This document shows positions 33,614-42,207 of a DNA stretch of 64,000 nt, piece by piece. This stretch comes from JOPF136 sp963773835 (lineage in GTDB: Bacteria > Acidobacteriota > Terriglobia > Acidiferrales > UBA7541). Below the pieces are notes generated by a model. The model was not told where the DNA came from. It searched no databases and worked only from the letters and a program-made list of their open reading frames with translations. How positions within the stretch are numbered: position 1 is the stretch's first letter; each line of letters starts with the position of its first letter. The translations under genes were made by a program, and so were the position numbers. Where the stretch lies: the NCBI GenBank assembly GCA_963773835.1, contig CAVZCQ010000006.1, positions 62,001 through 126,000 on the forward strand, given 5' to 3'.

Positions 33614-36600
33614 TTACTTGAAGTGAATGGAAACTGTGACTCTGGTCTTGACCGGCTTGCCCTTGACTGTGGGAGCGCTGAAGTGCCAGCCGCCCTTGGC
33701 CGCGGCGACTGCGCCCGCTCCCGGGCTGGGGAACCCGGCCACGGGCTGAGCGTCGGTGACGTTGCCGCTAGTGTCCACCACGACCTGGAGTCTGGCTTCG
33801 CCGCCCTTCTGCCCGGACTGCAGGACATCGCCCGGCAGCCCGCAATTTGCGCCCGTGGTCAGCTTCAGTTCGTTATCCAGGAACACCTCATTGAGCTCCT
33901 GGCCGGCGGTGACGGGATTCGTCCACGGCTCGCGAGATTTCGCAACCACCTGGCACACGGCACCGCGCTCGGAAGCGGCATGCACCTTTTCCGCACGGTC
34001 GATTTCCGCGCCCAATGAGCTTGTGTTTTCGCCCAGAGCCTGCAGGTCGGACAGCTTGGCGCGCGCGCCGGCATAATCGTTGGCGCCTTCCAGGCGTTTG
34101 ATCTCCCCGGTAATCTGGCCGATCTTCTCCGTCTTCTCCCTCGCCTGCTGCGCCACCGCCGCCCTCTGCGCTTCGGCCTTCAGATTATTGATCTTGGTTT
34201 CCAGCAGCCGTGAAGCGTTGCGCGCCTCACTCGAGTGGCGCCCGTTGGCATTGGCGATGGCGTCCATCGTGGCCTTGGCGCTGATCAGCGCCCCTTCGTC
34301 GTTGCTGTTGGCCTGCGACTGCGCCTGGGCAAACTGCGCGTCCAGCTTCTTCCCGCCCTCAATCTGATTGCGCAGACTCGGGACCTCATCCTTGTGCGCC
34401 GCCCCTTCCCCGAGGCCCTGCAGTTGGTCCAGAGCCTGGCTGGCGCGATCCCACTGTCCGCTGGCGACTGCCGCGTTCGCGGAATCGAACAAATCGTTGG
34501 ACTTGGCGAGTATGGCCGCGAGATCCTTGTTTTTCTCCACATTGTCGATCTGCGTCCTGTCCGTCTGAATCGTGGACAGGAATGACGCGTTCAGGTTCTT
34601 CGATTTGATGAAGCTCTCCGCATCGGTCAGCTTCTTCCGCCCGCCGTTATAGTCGCCCTTGGCCGCCACCTTCATGGCCTGCTGGATCATCTCGGTGGCC
34701 TTCTTCTCATCCGGTGAAGGGCCGGTCTGGATCACGGGCGGCGGCGGCTGAACCACGGGATTGGTGGCAGTGGTCGACGTCCCACCGGCGGGCTGCGTGA
34801 CCGCAGGATTTTCCGGCTGGGTGGTGGTGTTGGGCTGATTGCTACCTCGGCCCATGAACATGTAAACGCCCACGCCGATCACCACGACAGCCGCCACGCC
34901 TCCGATAATCATCCCCATACCGCCCTTTTTGGCAGCGGGTGCGGGCTCGAATGTAACCGCCGGGGGGGAAGGCGCCTTGCGTTCCTCGACCGAGGGCTTC
35001 AGCGGCGGTTCTTTGACCGGCGGAGCGGCGGCAGCGGCCATGGGCTGTGCCGCCGGTTTGGGCGCAGGCGGTGGCGGAGGAGGAGGTGCCTTGACCTCCG
35101 GCTTCGGTTCCACCTTGGGCGGAGCCGGCGGTACCACCACCGTGCTCGTGCTCACCGCAGCGGGCTCTTCGACGTGTCTGCCCTTCTCTTTCTCTTTCTG
35201 CTTCTTTTTCTCTTCCTTGGTCTTCGGAGGAGCGATGGCGGTCTTTTCTTCCACCGGCGGAATTACCGTCGTCTTTTCGCCGATCGGCGGAATCACCGTC
35301 GTCTTTTCCTCAACGGGCGTGGGGGGCGCAACCGCAGCGGCATTCATGCCCGCCGGAACGGCCGCCGGGGGCGCCGGCGCAACCACTGGCGGAGTCTTGA
35401 ACTTGGTCGTCTCTTCGCCGATTTCGGGCCGGAACACGCGCGTCGCTCCGCCGGCGTCTCCGCTGGGAACCGCGGCCGGCGCGGGTTTTACACCCAGCCC
35501 GCCAATGCCTCCCACGCGCGTCTTGTCGCCCTCGCCCTCGGCCGGCTGCACCGGCTTGCTGCGCATCAGGGTGAGTTCTTCTTTTGTGGGCACGCGGTGG
35601 TCTTCCGCGGCGCGCAGCAGCGCCGGAACGCGCGCATCGATCATGTCGTCGCGATCGAGGACGCGCAGAATCTTCGCGGCCTCGTCGAACTTCTTGTCTT
35701 CAATCAGCCCAATGGCCTTCAGCGTCTGCTCGTCGTGGTTGCGGCGCTGATCGCGGAGCGAGCGCTCCTGCTTGGCCATTTCGATCAGCTTGGTGAGGTC
35801 CGTGTCCTTCCCCGCCTGCACCACGGTGCGGTTGCCCAGATCGATGGCCCCGGTCAGGTCCCCGCGCTCGATGGCCTGCCGCATGGTGCGCAGCCGCTCA
35901 TCCAGCAGCCTCTGGCGCTCGCGGTTCTTGAATTCCTTCTGCTGCGAGGTCACCTGCTCCAGGCGCTGCCTGAACTCCGCGTCGCCGGGGAACTCCTTCA
36001 CCGCCTCCTGGCAGGCGGTCAGCGCCGCGTCGAAGTTGTTGGCCTGGACGTGATTGTTGATTTCCTGGTTGCGCGACTGCCGCCGCTTCAGTACGTCCTG
36101 CTGCGAGCGCTGCGTCCTGGCGAATTCCACCAGGCGGCTCAACTCGAAGTCGTCGGGAAACTCCTTCAGCAGCGCCTCGCCGTTGGAGATGGCATCCGCG
36201 AACTTCTCTTCGTTCACCTGGCGCTTCAGGCTTTCCAGTTCCTTCTGCAGGCGAAGCTGCTTCGCGTGCTCGCTGCGCTCCTGCAGCACCAATTCGCGCA
36301 GCTTTACCGCCGCGGACTCGTTGGGATAGCGCTGCAGCAACTTGTCCAGAGTGCCCAGGGCTTCGTTGAACGACTGCGCGCCCAGCTGTTTGCGCGCTTC
36401 CGCCAGCGACCGCTGGATTTCGTCCTGGGCCTTGTCCGCGCGGACGGCTTCGAGCAGCTTTACCACTTCGGATTCGTTCGGGTATTCCTGCTCGAGGGTG
36501 CCGAGAACCTTCAGCGCCTCATCGAACTGCTGCGCCGTCCACAACTGCCGGGCCCGCTGTACCCCGTCGGTAAGCTGCTTGCGCTTTCCCCGCCGTTCCT

Positions 36601-37909
36601 TCTCCTCCGCGATCTGCTTCCGCAGCGACTGCGCTTCCTGGTTGTCGGGCGCGGCCTGCAGGATGCGGTCCAGCGACTGCTCCGCGTTGGTCAGGCTGCC
36701 TTCGGCCAGGTGCTGGCGGGCTTCCCTCATGCCCGTCTGCACCATCTTGAACTGCATCTCCGCTTCTTGGACTTTGCCCAGCAGCTCGCGGGCGGGCACG
36801 AAATTCGAGTCCAGGTGCAGGGCCGCGTCCGCCTCGCGGCGGGCATCGTCCAGATTGCCCGCCTGGAAGTGCTTCTCCGCCGAAGCCACCATGTCGTTCA
36901 GCTTCGGCATCACTTCGCTGCGGCGGATTTCGGAGTTGACGCGGTCCAGCAGCGTCTTGGCGTGCGTGTGCGAGGTGTCCAGCACCAGCGCTTGTTTCAG
37001 TAGTTCCTTGGCGCGCTGCAAATCCCCCTTGTTCAGCAGCGTTTCGCTTTGCGTCACCAGCAGGCCCACGCTCTCCTGCTGCATCTTCCGCGCCACCGGC
37101 TCCAGCTCGTTCAGCAGCTCTTCCATGCTCTGGTAGCGCTCGCCGGGTTCCTTCCTGAAAATCCGGCGCATGATGTCGTCCACTTCGGGCGGCAGGTCGG
37201 GGCGGAGATCGCGGATGGACTTCGGTTCCTGGCTGACGATGGCGAACATCACCGCGGTGATGTTGCCCCCCTGGAACGGTTTCGTGTAGGTCAGGATTTC
37301 ATACGTCATCACACCTACGGCCCAGATGTCGGAGCGCCCGTCCACCTTCTCGCCCCGAATCTGTTCCGGCGACATGTAGTCGATCGTCCCGATGAGCATG
37401 CCCGAGGACGTGGAGGAGGTGTCCGTCAACCGCGCGATGCCGAAGTCCACCACCTTCACCGTGCCGTCGTGGGTCACCACGATGTTCCCGGGCTTGATGT
37501 CGCGGTGGACGATGTTCCGCTTGTGCGCGTATTCCAGCGCGCGGCACACCTGCACGATGTAGCTCAGTTTGATGGAGGCCGGAAGCGGGTTCTGTCCGCC
37601 CTCTTCCTTTTCCTTGTCCACCATGTGGCCCAGGTCATCGCCATCGAGCAATTCCATGGCGATATAGGGGATCCCGCTGTCTTCTCCCATGTCGTAAATC
37701 GTGACGATGTTGGGATGTTGCAGCGCGCCCGCGGCCCGCGCCTCGCGATAGAACCGCTCCAGCAAATCCGGGTTGTCGGTGAAATTTCCGGTGATCGTCT
37801 TGATCGCTACCGTGCGGCCGATGAACGGATCCTTGCCGCGGTACACCACGCCCATAGCTCCGCGACCGAGCTCTCCAAGGATCTCGAATTTGCCGATCTT
37901 CTTTTGGAT
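33614..37909 (-). CDS. PknB-type Ser/Thr protein kinase with TPR-like repeats, one TM helix and a TonB_C-like C-terminus
   Basis: About 1,431 residues. The kinase domain (about 1-290) is complete only if translation begins upstream of ATG 37855: the in-frame sequence IGKFEILGELGRGAMGVVY carries the glycine loop. The catalytic features VAIK, HRDIKPGN, DFG and SPEQ are all present. Then come TPR-like helical repeats (about 300-790), a Pro/Lys-rich linker, one membrane helix (about 996-1017: GMIIGGVAAVVVIGVGVYMF), a Gln/Ala-rich, partly coiled-coil periplasmic region, and a final 95 residues resembling TonB_C (WHFSAPTVKGKPVKTRVTVSIHF). No ATG, GTG or TTG exists between the upstream in-frame stop (TAA) and the glycine loop. 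The best start is ATC (complement of 37907-37909) with GGAG nine bases upstream. The ECF sigma and anti-sigma genes lie just upstream on the same strand. It probably senses envelope state and phosphorylates cytoplasmic targets. Confidence 0.92.
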   Translation of the reverse strand: MQKKIGKFEILGELGRGAMGVVYRGKDPFIGRTVAIKTITGNFTDNPDLLERFYREARAAGALQHPNIVTIYDMGEDSGIPYIAMELLDGDDLGHMVDKEKEEGGQNPLPASIKLSYIVQVCRALEYAHKRNIVHRDIKPGNIVVTHDGTVKVVDFGIARLTDTSSTSSGMLIGTIDYMSPEQIRGEKVDGRSDIWAVGVMTYEILTYTKPFQGGNITAVMFAIVSQEPKSIRDLRPDLPPEVDDIMRRIFRKEPGERYQSMEELLNELEPVARKMQQESVGLLVTQSETLLNKGDLQRAKELLKQALVLDTSHTHAKTLLDRVNSEIRRSEVMPKLNDMVASAEKHFQAGNLDDARREADAALHLDSNFVPARELLGKVQEAEMQFKMVQTGMREARQHLAEGSLTNAEQSLDRILQAAPDNQEAQSLRKQIAEEKERRGKRKQLTDGVQRARQLWTAQQFDEALKVLGTLEQEYPNESEVVKLLEAVRADKAQDEIQRSLAEARKQLGAQSFNEALGTLDKLLQRYPNESAAVKLRELVLQERSEHAKQLRLQKELESLKRQVNEEKFADAISNGEALLKEFPDDFELSRLVEFARTQRSQQDVLKRRQSRNQEINNHVQANNFDAALTACQEAVKEFPGDAEFRQRLEQVTSQQKEFKNRERQRLLDERLRTMRQAIERGDLTGAIDLGNRTVVQAGKDTDLTKLIEMAKQERSLRDQRRNHDEQTLKAIGLIEDKKFDEAAKILRVLDRDDMIDARVPALLRAAEDHRVPTKEELTLMRSKPVQPAEGEGDKTRVGGIGGLGVKPAPAAVPSGDAGGATRVFRPEIGEETTKFKTPPVVAPAPPAAVPAGMNAAAVAPPTPVEEKTTVIPPIGEKTTVIPPVEEKTAIAPPKTKEEKKKQKEKEKGRHVEEPAAVSTSTVVVPPAPPKVEPKPEVKAPPPPPPPAPKPAAQPMAAAAAPPVKEPPLKPSVEERKAPSPPAVTFEPAPAAKKGGMGMIIGGVAAVVVIGVGVYMFMGRGSNQPNTTTQPENPAVTQPAGGTSTTATNPVVQPPPPVIQTGPSPDEKKATEMIQQAMKVAAKGDYNGGRKKLTDAESFIKSKNLNASFLSTIQTDRTQIDNVEKNKDLAAILAKSNDLFDSANAAVASGQWDRASQALDQLQGLGEGAAHKDEVPSLRNQIEGGKKLDAQFAQAQSQANSNDEGALISAKATMDAIANANGRHSSEARNASRLLETKINNLKAEAQRAAVAQQAREKTEKIGQITGEIKRLEGANDYAGARAKLSDLQALGENTSSLGAEIDRAEKVHAASERGAVCQVVAKSREPWTNPVTAGQELNEVFLDNELKLTTGANCGLPGDVLQSGQKGGEARLQVVVDTSGNVTDAQPVAGFPSPGAGAVAAAKGGWHFSAPTVKGKPVKTRVTVSIHFK

Positions 37910-37993
37910 GGCCGCTAACTCCTGCCCTCGAAAAGTCGCGGTCCGTTAGCCCACACGCCTAGCCGTGCGGGCAGACGAATACACCCACACCCT

Positions 37994-38061
37994 GCGCAGA
38001 AACACTGCGCCGGAAACCTCATCCTAAGTTCGATAGTGTCAAATGGATGGAGGGGTGTCAA
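37994..38061 (-). promoter_or_regulatory. Kinase-gene leader: small hairpin and paired TTGACAC repeats
   Basis: GCGCAG/CTGCGC form a 6-bp stem (37994-38010). Further upstream, GTGTCAA occurs twice in direct orientation at 38036-38042 and 38055-38061, 19 bases apart; on the minus strand these read TTGACAC and could be -35 elements or a tandem operator. No convincing -10 was found. Confidence 0.25.
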
Positions 38062-38173
38062 TGGCCCCATCTGGGCCTGTACGATGGTGCCACTACACGC
38101 TGTCCCCGTCGAACTCCCGTACTGGTACCGGTTATCGCCCTGCCTTCCGTCTCCACGCCGGCCTGCCCCGGAT

Positions 38174-38419
38174 TCACGCCTTCGTCCACTCCCGAAACGC
38201 CTTGCGAAATGCCTCGAGTGCTTCCGGCGCCACCTCTCCTGCCCGAAGCCTTCCTGTGGCCCGCAGGGTCAGCCGCATTTGTTCCAGGTAGTCGCGGCAA
38301 CTCCCGCAAAGCGAGAGATGCTTCTCAAACCGCGCCCGATCTTCTACGCTGATCTGGCCTTCCAGGTAGGCCGTCACCAGCTCCACCAGCTCGATGCAGT
38401 CCATGCCCCACGGGTTCAT
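38174..38419 (-). CDS. Zinc-binding anti-sigma factor (zf-HC2 type)
   Basis: An 81-residue soluble protein with the ZAS zinc motif: Cys8, then His34-x3-Cys38-x2-Cys41 (HLSLCGSC). Such proteins bind an ECF sigma factor through the helical N-terminal domain and keep it inactive; the family includes RsrA/ChrR-like and membrane types. There is no membrane segment, so this is a cytoplasmic form, possibly redox- or ligand-responsive. Its start overlaps the stop of the ECF sigma gene by four bases (ATGA), a sign of translational coupling and strong support for the pair. The C-terminal 35 residues are Ala/Arg/Glu-rich helix without another recognisable domain. Confidence 0.87.
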   Translation of the reverse strand: MNPWGMDCIELVELVTAYLEGQISVEDRARFEKHLSLCGSCRDYLEQMRLTLRATGRLRAGEVAPEALEAFRKAFREWTKA

Positions 38420-39240
38420 GGCCGCCTTCCCTTCCCTTGAAAATGCCCTTCCACCGCCTTACGCAGCTTCGAGCGCCCGCGGTGCAGCAGCACCCGCTGA
38501 TTCGCCTCCGTGAGGCCCAGCGCCTCGCATACCTCTTCCGAAGTCCACTCCTGAGCGTCCCGCAGCATCACCACGCTTCGTTGCACGGGCGGAAGCTGCT
38601 CCATGGCGCCGCTCAGGAACTCCAGCGTCTCGTTCGAGCTGACCCACTGTTCCGGATCGTCGCCCCAGCGCTGGAGCGGCACGGTCCAGTGCCCGGGATA
38701 CTCGCCTGCCGCGTCCTGGAAACGATCCGCAGCCACCGCCGGGTCAGCCCGGCCGGCCTCGTCATCGGCCAGCGCGGAAAATGCCACGGTTCGCCCTTCC
38801 CGTTCGCCCCGAGTGCGCGCACGGTTCATCAGAATGCGCACAATCCAGGTCTTCAGCGACGCGCGCCCTTCAAACCGGTCTATCCCCTGGAACACGCCCA
38901 ACCACGTCTCCTGCACCACCTCCTCCGCCACGGCGTCGCTGCGCACATAGACCCGCGCCACCCGCTTCAGCACAGCCTGGTGCCGCTGCACCAGTTCAAC
39001 GTAAGCCGCTTCGTCCTTCCGCCGCAGCCCTTCCAGCAGCGCGAGTTCGTCCCCTGTAGGGCCGCCCTTTAGGGTGGCCTCCGCGCCCCTCGAAGCGGAC
39101 TCTGGCGGCGCCGAGCCACGACCGCCTGACTGGCCCGCGTTCACCCCCGAACCTCGCCCGCTCCAATCATTTAGTCTCCCCAGCCCTCCAACTGTTTCAG
39201 CCGCAATCGCGCCCGGCCCGCGGAGCCCGCAGAGAACCAT
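38416..39240 (-). CDS. ECF (sigma70 region 2/4) RNA polymerase sigma factor
   Basis: A 274-residue ECF sigma factor. After a Gly/Ser-rich N-terminal stretch of about 60 residues, region 2 is clear (YVELVQRHQAVLKRVARVYV, DAVAEEVVQETWLGVFQGIDRFEGRASLKTWIVRILMNRAR) and region 4 follows a longer linker (LPPVQRSVVMLRDAQEWTSEEVCEALGLTEANQRVLLHRGRSKLRKAVE). The conserved DVVQETWL...RASLKTW pattern is typical. The start is uncertain: the ORF begins at ATG 39240 with a weak GTAGG ribosome site, and the disordered N-terminus is longer than usual, so translation may start later. It is co-transcribed with the zf-HC2 anti-sigma gene by a 4-base overlap. The target promoters are unknown; the nearby kinase gene is a candidate from position only. 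Confidence 0.92.
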   Translation of the reverse strand: MVLCGLRGPGAIAAETVGGLGRLNDWSGRGSGVNAGQSGGRGSAPPESASRGAEATLKGGPTGDELALLEGLRRKDEAAYVELVQRHQAVLKRVARVYVRSDAVAEEVVQETWLGVFQGIDRFEGRASLKTWIVRILMNRARTRGEREGRTVAFSALADDEAGRADPAVAADRFQDAAGEYPGHWTVPLQRWGDDPEQWVSSNETLEFLSGAMEQLPPVQRSVVMLRDAQEWTSEEVCEALGLTEANQRVLLHRGRSKLRKAVEGHFQGKGRRP

Positions 39241-39541
39241 GAGCCTACCGGAGACCCAATCCTGCTTCCATTAAGGACGACGCATGGGGCACCTTAGAGC
39301 CTGCCGCCGCCCGTTAGTTGCGGAAGTGGTATCCTCTCATCGGTCCGCGCCGGTAGGCAGAGAAAAAACACAACATCCGGGCCACCCGTCCTGTCCGCCG
39401 ATCCTAATCTCGGGCCACTGGCTTTCTGGCGTGTACCCACGGGCCTTCCCCCTGTACAATGGCGCGTCGCGGGGGGAGGGATAGCCCCCAGACCGCCCAA
39501 GCGGTCCAACCTCTTTCCCATTGCAGAGGACAAATCAACCG
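39241..39541. other. Divergent intergenic region before the glucosidase gene
   Basis: No gene is supported. A TACAAT hexamer at 39455-39460 is a plausible -10 for the glucosidase gene, but I see no matching -35. The rest holds no clear repeat or hairpin. Confidence 0.3.
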
Positions 39542-42202
39542 ATGCCCAGCAACGCTCCACTCATCCCGGAAGAAGAACGGCTGGAAAGCGCGCGCGACCA
39601 TAAGTCGCACTGGAAACGCTGGGGGCCATATCTCTCCGAGCGGCAATGGGGCACGGTGCGCGAAGATTACAGCCCGGGCGGTACCGCCTGGGACTACTTT
39701 CCCCACGACCATGCCCGCTCCCGCGCCTACCGCTGGGGTGAGGATGGCATTGGCGGCATCTGCGACCGCCACGGGCTGATCTGCTTCGCACTGGCGCTGT
39801 GGAACGGCCGCGATCCCATCCTGAAGGAGCGCCTCTTCGGCCTCACCGGGAGCGAGGGAAATCACAGCGAAGACGTCAAAGAATATTATTTCTACCTCGA
39901 CTGCACGCCCACCCACTCCTACATGAAGATGCTGTACAAATACCCGCATCGCGAGTTCCCCTACAAATGGCTGGTGGAGGAAAATCGCCGGCGGTCCCGC
40001 CAAGACCCGGAATTCGAACTGGTGGACACCGGCGTGTTCAACGAGGACCGCTGCTTCGACGTGATTGTCGAGTACGCCAAAGCCACTTCGGAAGACATCC
40101 TGGTGCGCATCACGGTGGAAAACCGCGGCCCGGAACCGGCCGAGCTGGACCTGCTCCCCACCCTCTGGCTGCGAAACACCTGGACGTGGAACGACCTCCC
40201 GAAAACTTCCGGTATTTCCCTGGTCGAAAAGAGAGAAGGCGCCGAGGTTCTCGGGGTCCACGACGACTATTACGGGCGACGTTGGCTGTACTGCGAGGGC
40301 GAGCCCACGCTCCTGTTCACCGAAAACGAAACGAACAACGAGCGCGTCTGGGGAGTGCCCAATCACTCGCCTTATGTGAAGGACGCCTTCCACAACTACA
40401 TCATCCACGGCCGCAAGGACGCGGTGAACCCGGCCCTGACGGGCACCAAGGCCGCCGCGCACTATCACCTCACCGTGCCGCCGGGTGGATTTGAGATGGT
40501 CCGCCTGCGGTTTACCGACCAGCCGGACGCCAGCCCCATTTTTGGCCCCTGGTTCGAGGAGATGTTTGTCCGCCGCGTGGACGAGGCCGACGACTTCTTC
40601 CACAAACGCACCGGGAAAAGCCAAATGGACGACGTCTGCGAGGTCCAGCGGCAGGCCTTTGCCGGAATGCTGTGGTCGAAACAGTTCTACGGCTACGACG
40701 TGCGCACCTGGCTCGAGGGCGATACCGCGGTTCCCCCGCCGCCGCCGGAACGCAAACGCGGGCGCAACCGCACCTGGTCGCACCTCTACAACGCAGACGT
40801 CATTTCCATGCCCGACAAGTGGGAATACCCCTGGTATGCGGCCTGGGACCTCGCCTTCCACTGCATCCCGCTCGCGCAGATCGATCCCGACTATGCCAAG
40901 GAAATGCTGATTCTCCTTCTGCGCGAATGGTACATGCACCCCAACGGCCAGTTGCCGGCCTACGAATGGGCCTTCAGCGACGTGAACCCGCCCGTGCATG
41001 CCTGGGCCGCCATGCGCGTCTACAAGATCGAAAAGCGCATCCGGGGCGTCGCCGACTACGAGTTTCTCGAACGCGTCTTCCACAAACTCATGCTGAATTT
41101 CACCTGGTGGGTCAACCGCAAAGACCCCGACGGCATGAACGTATTCGAAGGCGGCTTCCTGGGGCTGGACAACATCGGTGTGTTCGACCGCTCCGCCCCG
41201 CTGCCCACCGGCGGCCACATCGAACAATCCGACGGCACCAGTTGGATGGGCATGTACTGCCTGAACATGCTGAATATCGCCTCGGAGCTTGCCCTGCGCG
41301 ATCCCGCCTATGAGGACGTCGCCAGCAAATTCTTCGAGCATTTCATCTATATCGCGCATGCCATGCACGACATGGGCAGCGAGGGCCTGGCTCTGTGGGA
41401 CGATGAGGACGGCTTTTATTACGATGTCCTGCATCTCCCCGATGGCCGCCACCACCCCCTGAAAGTCCGCTCCATGGTGGGGCTCACGCCGCTGTTCGCC
41501 GTGCTGACCATCGAACCGCAAATCCTGGAAAAATTCCCCGGGTTCAAGCGCCGAATGCAGTGGTTCCTGGACAATCACCCGGACGTGCCGGACCACATTG
41601 AAGCCACGCGTTCTTCCAAGCACGGCGTGCGGCGCCTGCTCTCCCTGGTCAATCGCGGCCGCCTGGAGCGCATGGCGCGCTACCTGCTGGACGAGAGCGA
41701 GTTTCTATCCCCCTACGGCGTTCGCGCTCTTTCCCGCTTCCACCACGACCACCCCTATGAGCTCACCGTGAACAACTCGATCCACCGCGTGCGCTACGAG
41801 CCCGCGGAATCCTCCACCGGTCTTTTCGGCGGCAACTCGAATTGGCGCGGGCCCATCTGGTTTCCCGTCAACTACCTGCTGATCGAATCCCTGCAGAAAT
41901 TCCACCACTATTTTGGAGACGATCTGAAGGTGGAATGCCCCGTTGGCTCCGGGCGCATGATGAATCTGTGGGACGTAGCCACCGAGCTTTCCCGGCGGCT
42001 CATCCGCATTTTCCTCCGCGACTCCAATGGCCAGCGCGCCGTTTTCGGGAGCAGCGAGCTGTTCAACCAAAATCACTCCTGGCAGCACCTGATTCCCTTC
42101 TACGAGTACTTCCACGGAGACACCGGTGCGGGCCTCGGCGCCAGCCACCAGACGGGCTGGACCGGGCTGGTGGCCAAACTCATTGAACAGAGCGGCGAGT
42201 AA
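39542..42202 (+). CDS. GH63/MGH1-like glucosidase
   Basis: An 886-residue cytoplasmic protein (no signal peptide) of the GH63-like (alpha/alpha)6-barrel group, often annotated as glucosidase or MGH1-like glycoside hydrolase. Visible signatures include GPYLSERQWGTVREDYSPGG near the N-terminus, then WEYPWYAAWDLAFHCIPL in the barrel, the GGFLGLDNIGVFDRS segment, and C-terminal NSNWRGPIWFPVNYL. Family members cleave alpha-glucosidic bonds; the exact substrate of the bacterial group is not settled. ATG 39542 is preferred over the TTG at 39521; AGAGGA lies about 14 bases upstream, a slightly long spacing. The glycogen-debranching gene follows after five bases on the same strand, so the two form an operon and probably act on the same alpha-glucan. 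The length is normal and the frame intact. Confidence 0.9.
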   Translation: MPSNAPLIPEEERLESARDHKSHWKRWGPYLSERQWGTVREDYSPGGTAWDYFPHDHARSRAYRWGEDGIGGICDRHGLICFALALWNGRDPILKERLFGLTGSEGNHSEDVKEYYFYLDCTPTHSYMKMLYKYPHREFPYKWLVEENRRRSRQDPEFELVDTGVFNEDRCFDVIVEYAKATSEDILVRITVENRGPEPAELDLLPTLWLRNTWTWNDLPKTSGISLVEKREGAEVLGVHDDYYGRRWLYCEGEPTLLFTENETNNERVWGVPNHSPYVKDAFHNYIIHGRKDAVNPALTGTKAAAHYHLTVPPGGFEMVRLRFTDQPDASPIFGPWFEEMFVRRVDEADDFFHKRTGKSQMDDVCEVQRQAFAGMLWSKQFYGYDVRTWLEGDTAVPPPPPERKRGRNRTWSHLYNADVISMPDKWEYPWYAAWDLAFHCIPLAQIDPDYAKEMLILLLREWYMHPNGQLPAYEWAFSDVNPPVHAWAAMRVYKIEKRIRGVADYEFLERVFHKLMLNFTWWVNRKDPDGMNVFEGGFLGLDNIGVFDRSAPLPTGGHIEQSDGTSWMGMYCLNMLNIASELALRDPAYEDVASKFFEHFIYIAHAMHDMGSEGLALWDDEDGFYYDVLHLPDGRHHPLKVRSMVGLTPLFAVLTIEPQILEKFPGFKRRMQWFLDNHPDVPDHIEATRSSKHGVRRLLSLVNRGRLERMARYLLDESEFLSPYGVRALSRFHHDHPYELTVNNSIHRVRYEPAESSTGLFGGNSNWRGPIWFPVNYLLIESLQKFHHYFGDDLKVECPVGSGRMMNLWDVATELSRRLIRIFLRDSNGQRAVFGSSELFNQNHSWQHLIPFYEYFHGDTGAGLGASHQTGWTGLVAKLIEQSGE

Positions 42203-42207
42203 GCGAT

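Noticed and set aside
35174..37003. A 609-codon open frame opposite the kinase gene
   Set aside because: Low-complexity reversed reading of the TPR-like region; the kinase on the other strand has full motifs.
39404..41623. A 739-codon open frame opposite the GH63-like gene
   Set aside because: No recognisable domain; the opposite strand encodes a complete family member in a tight operon.
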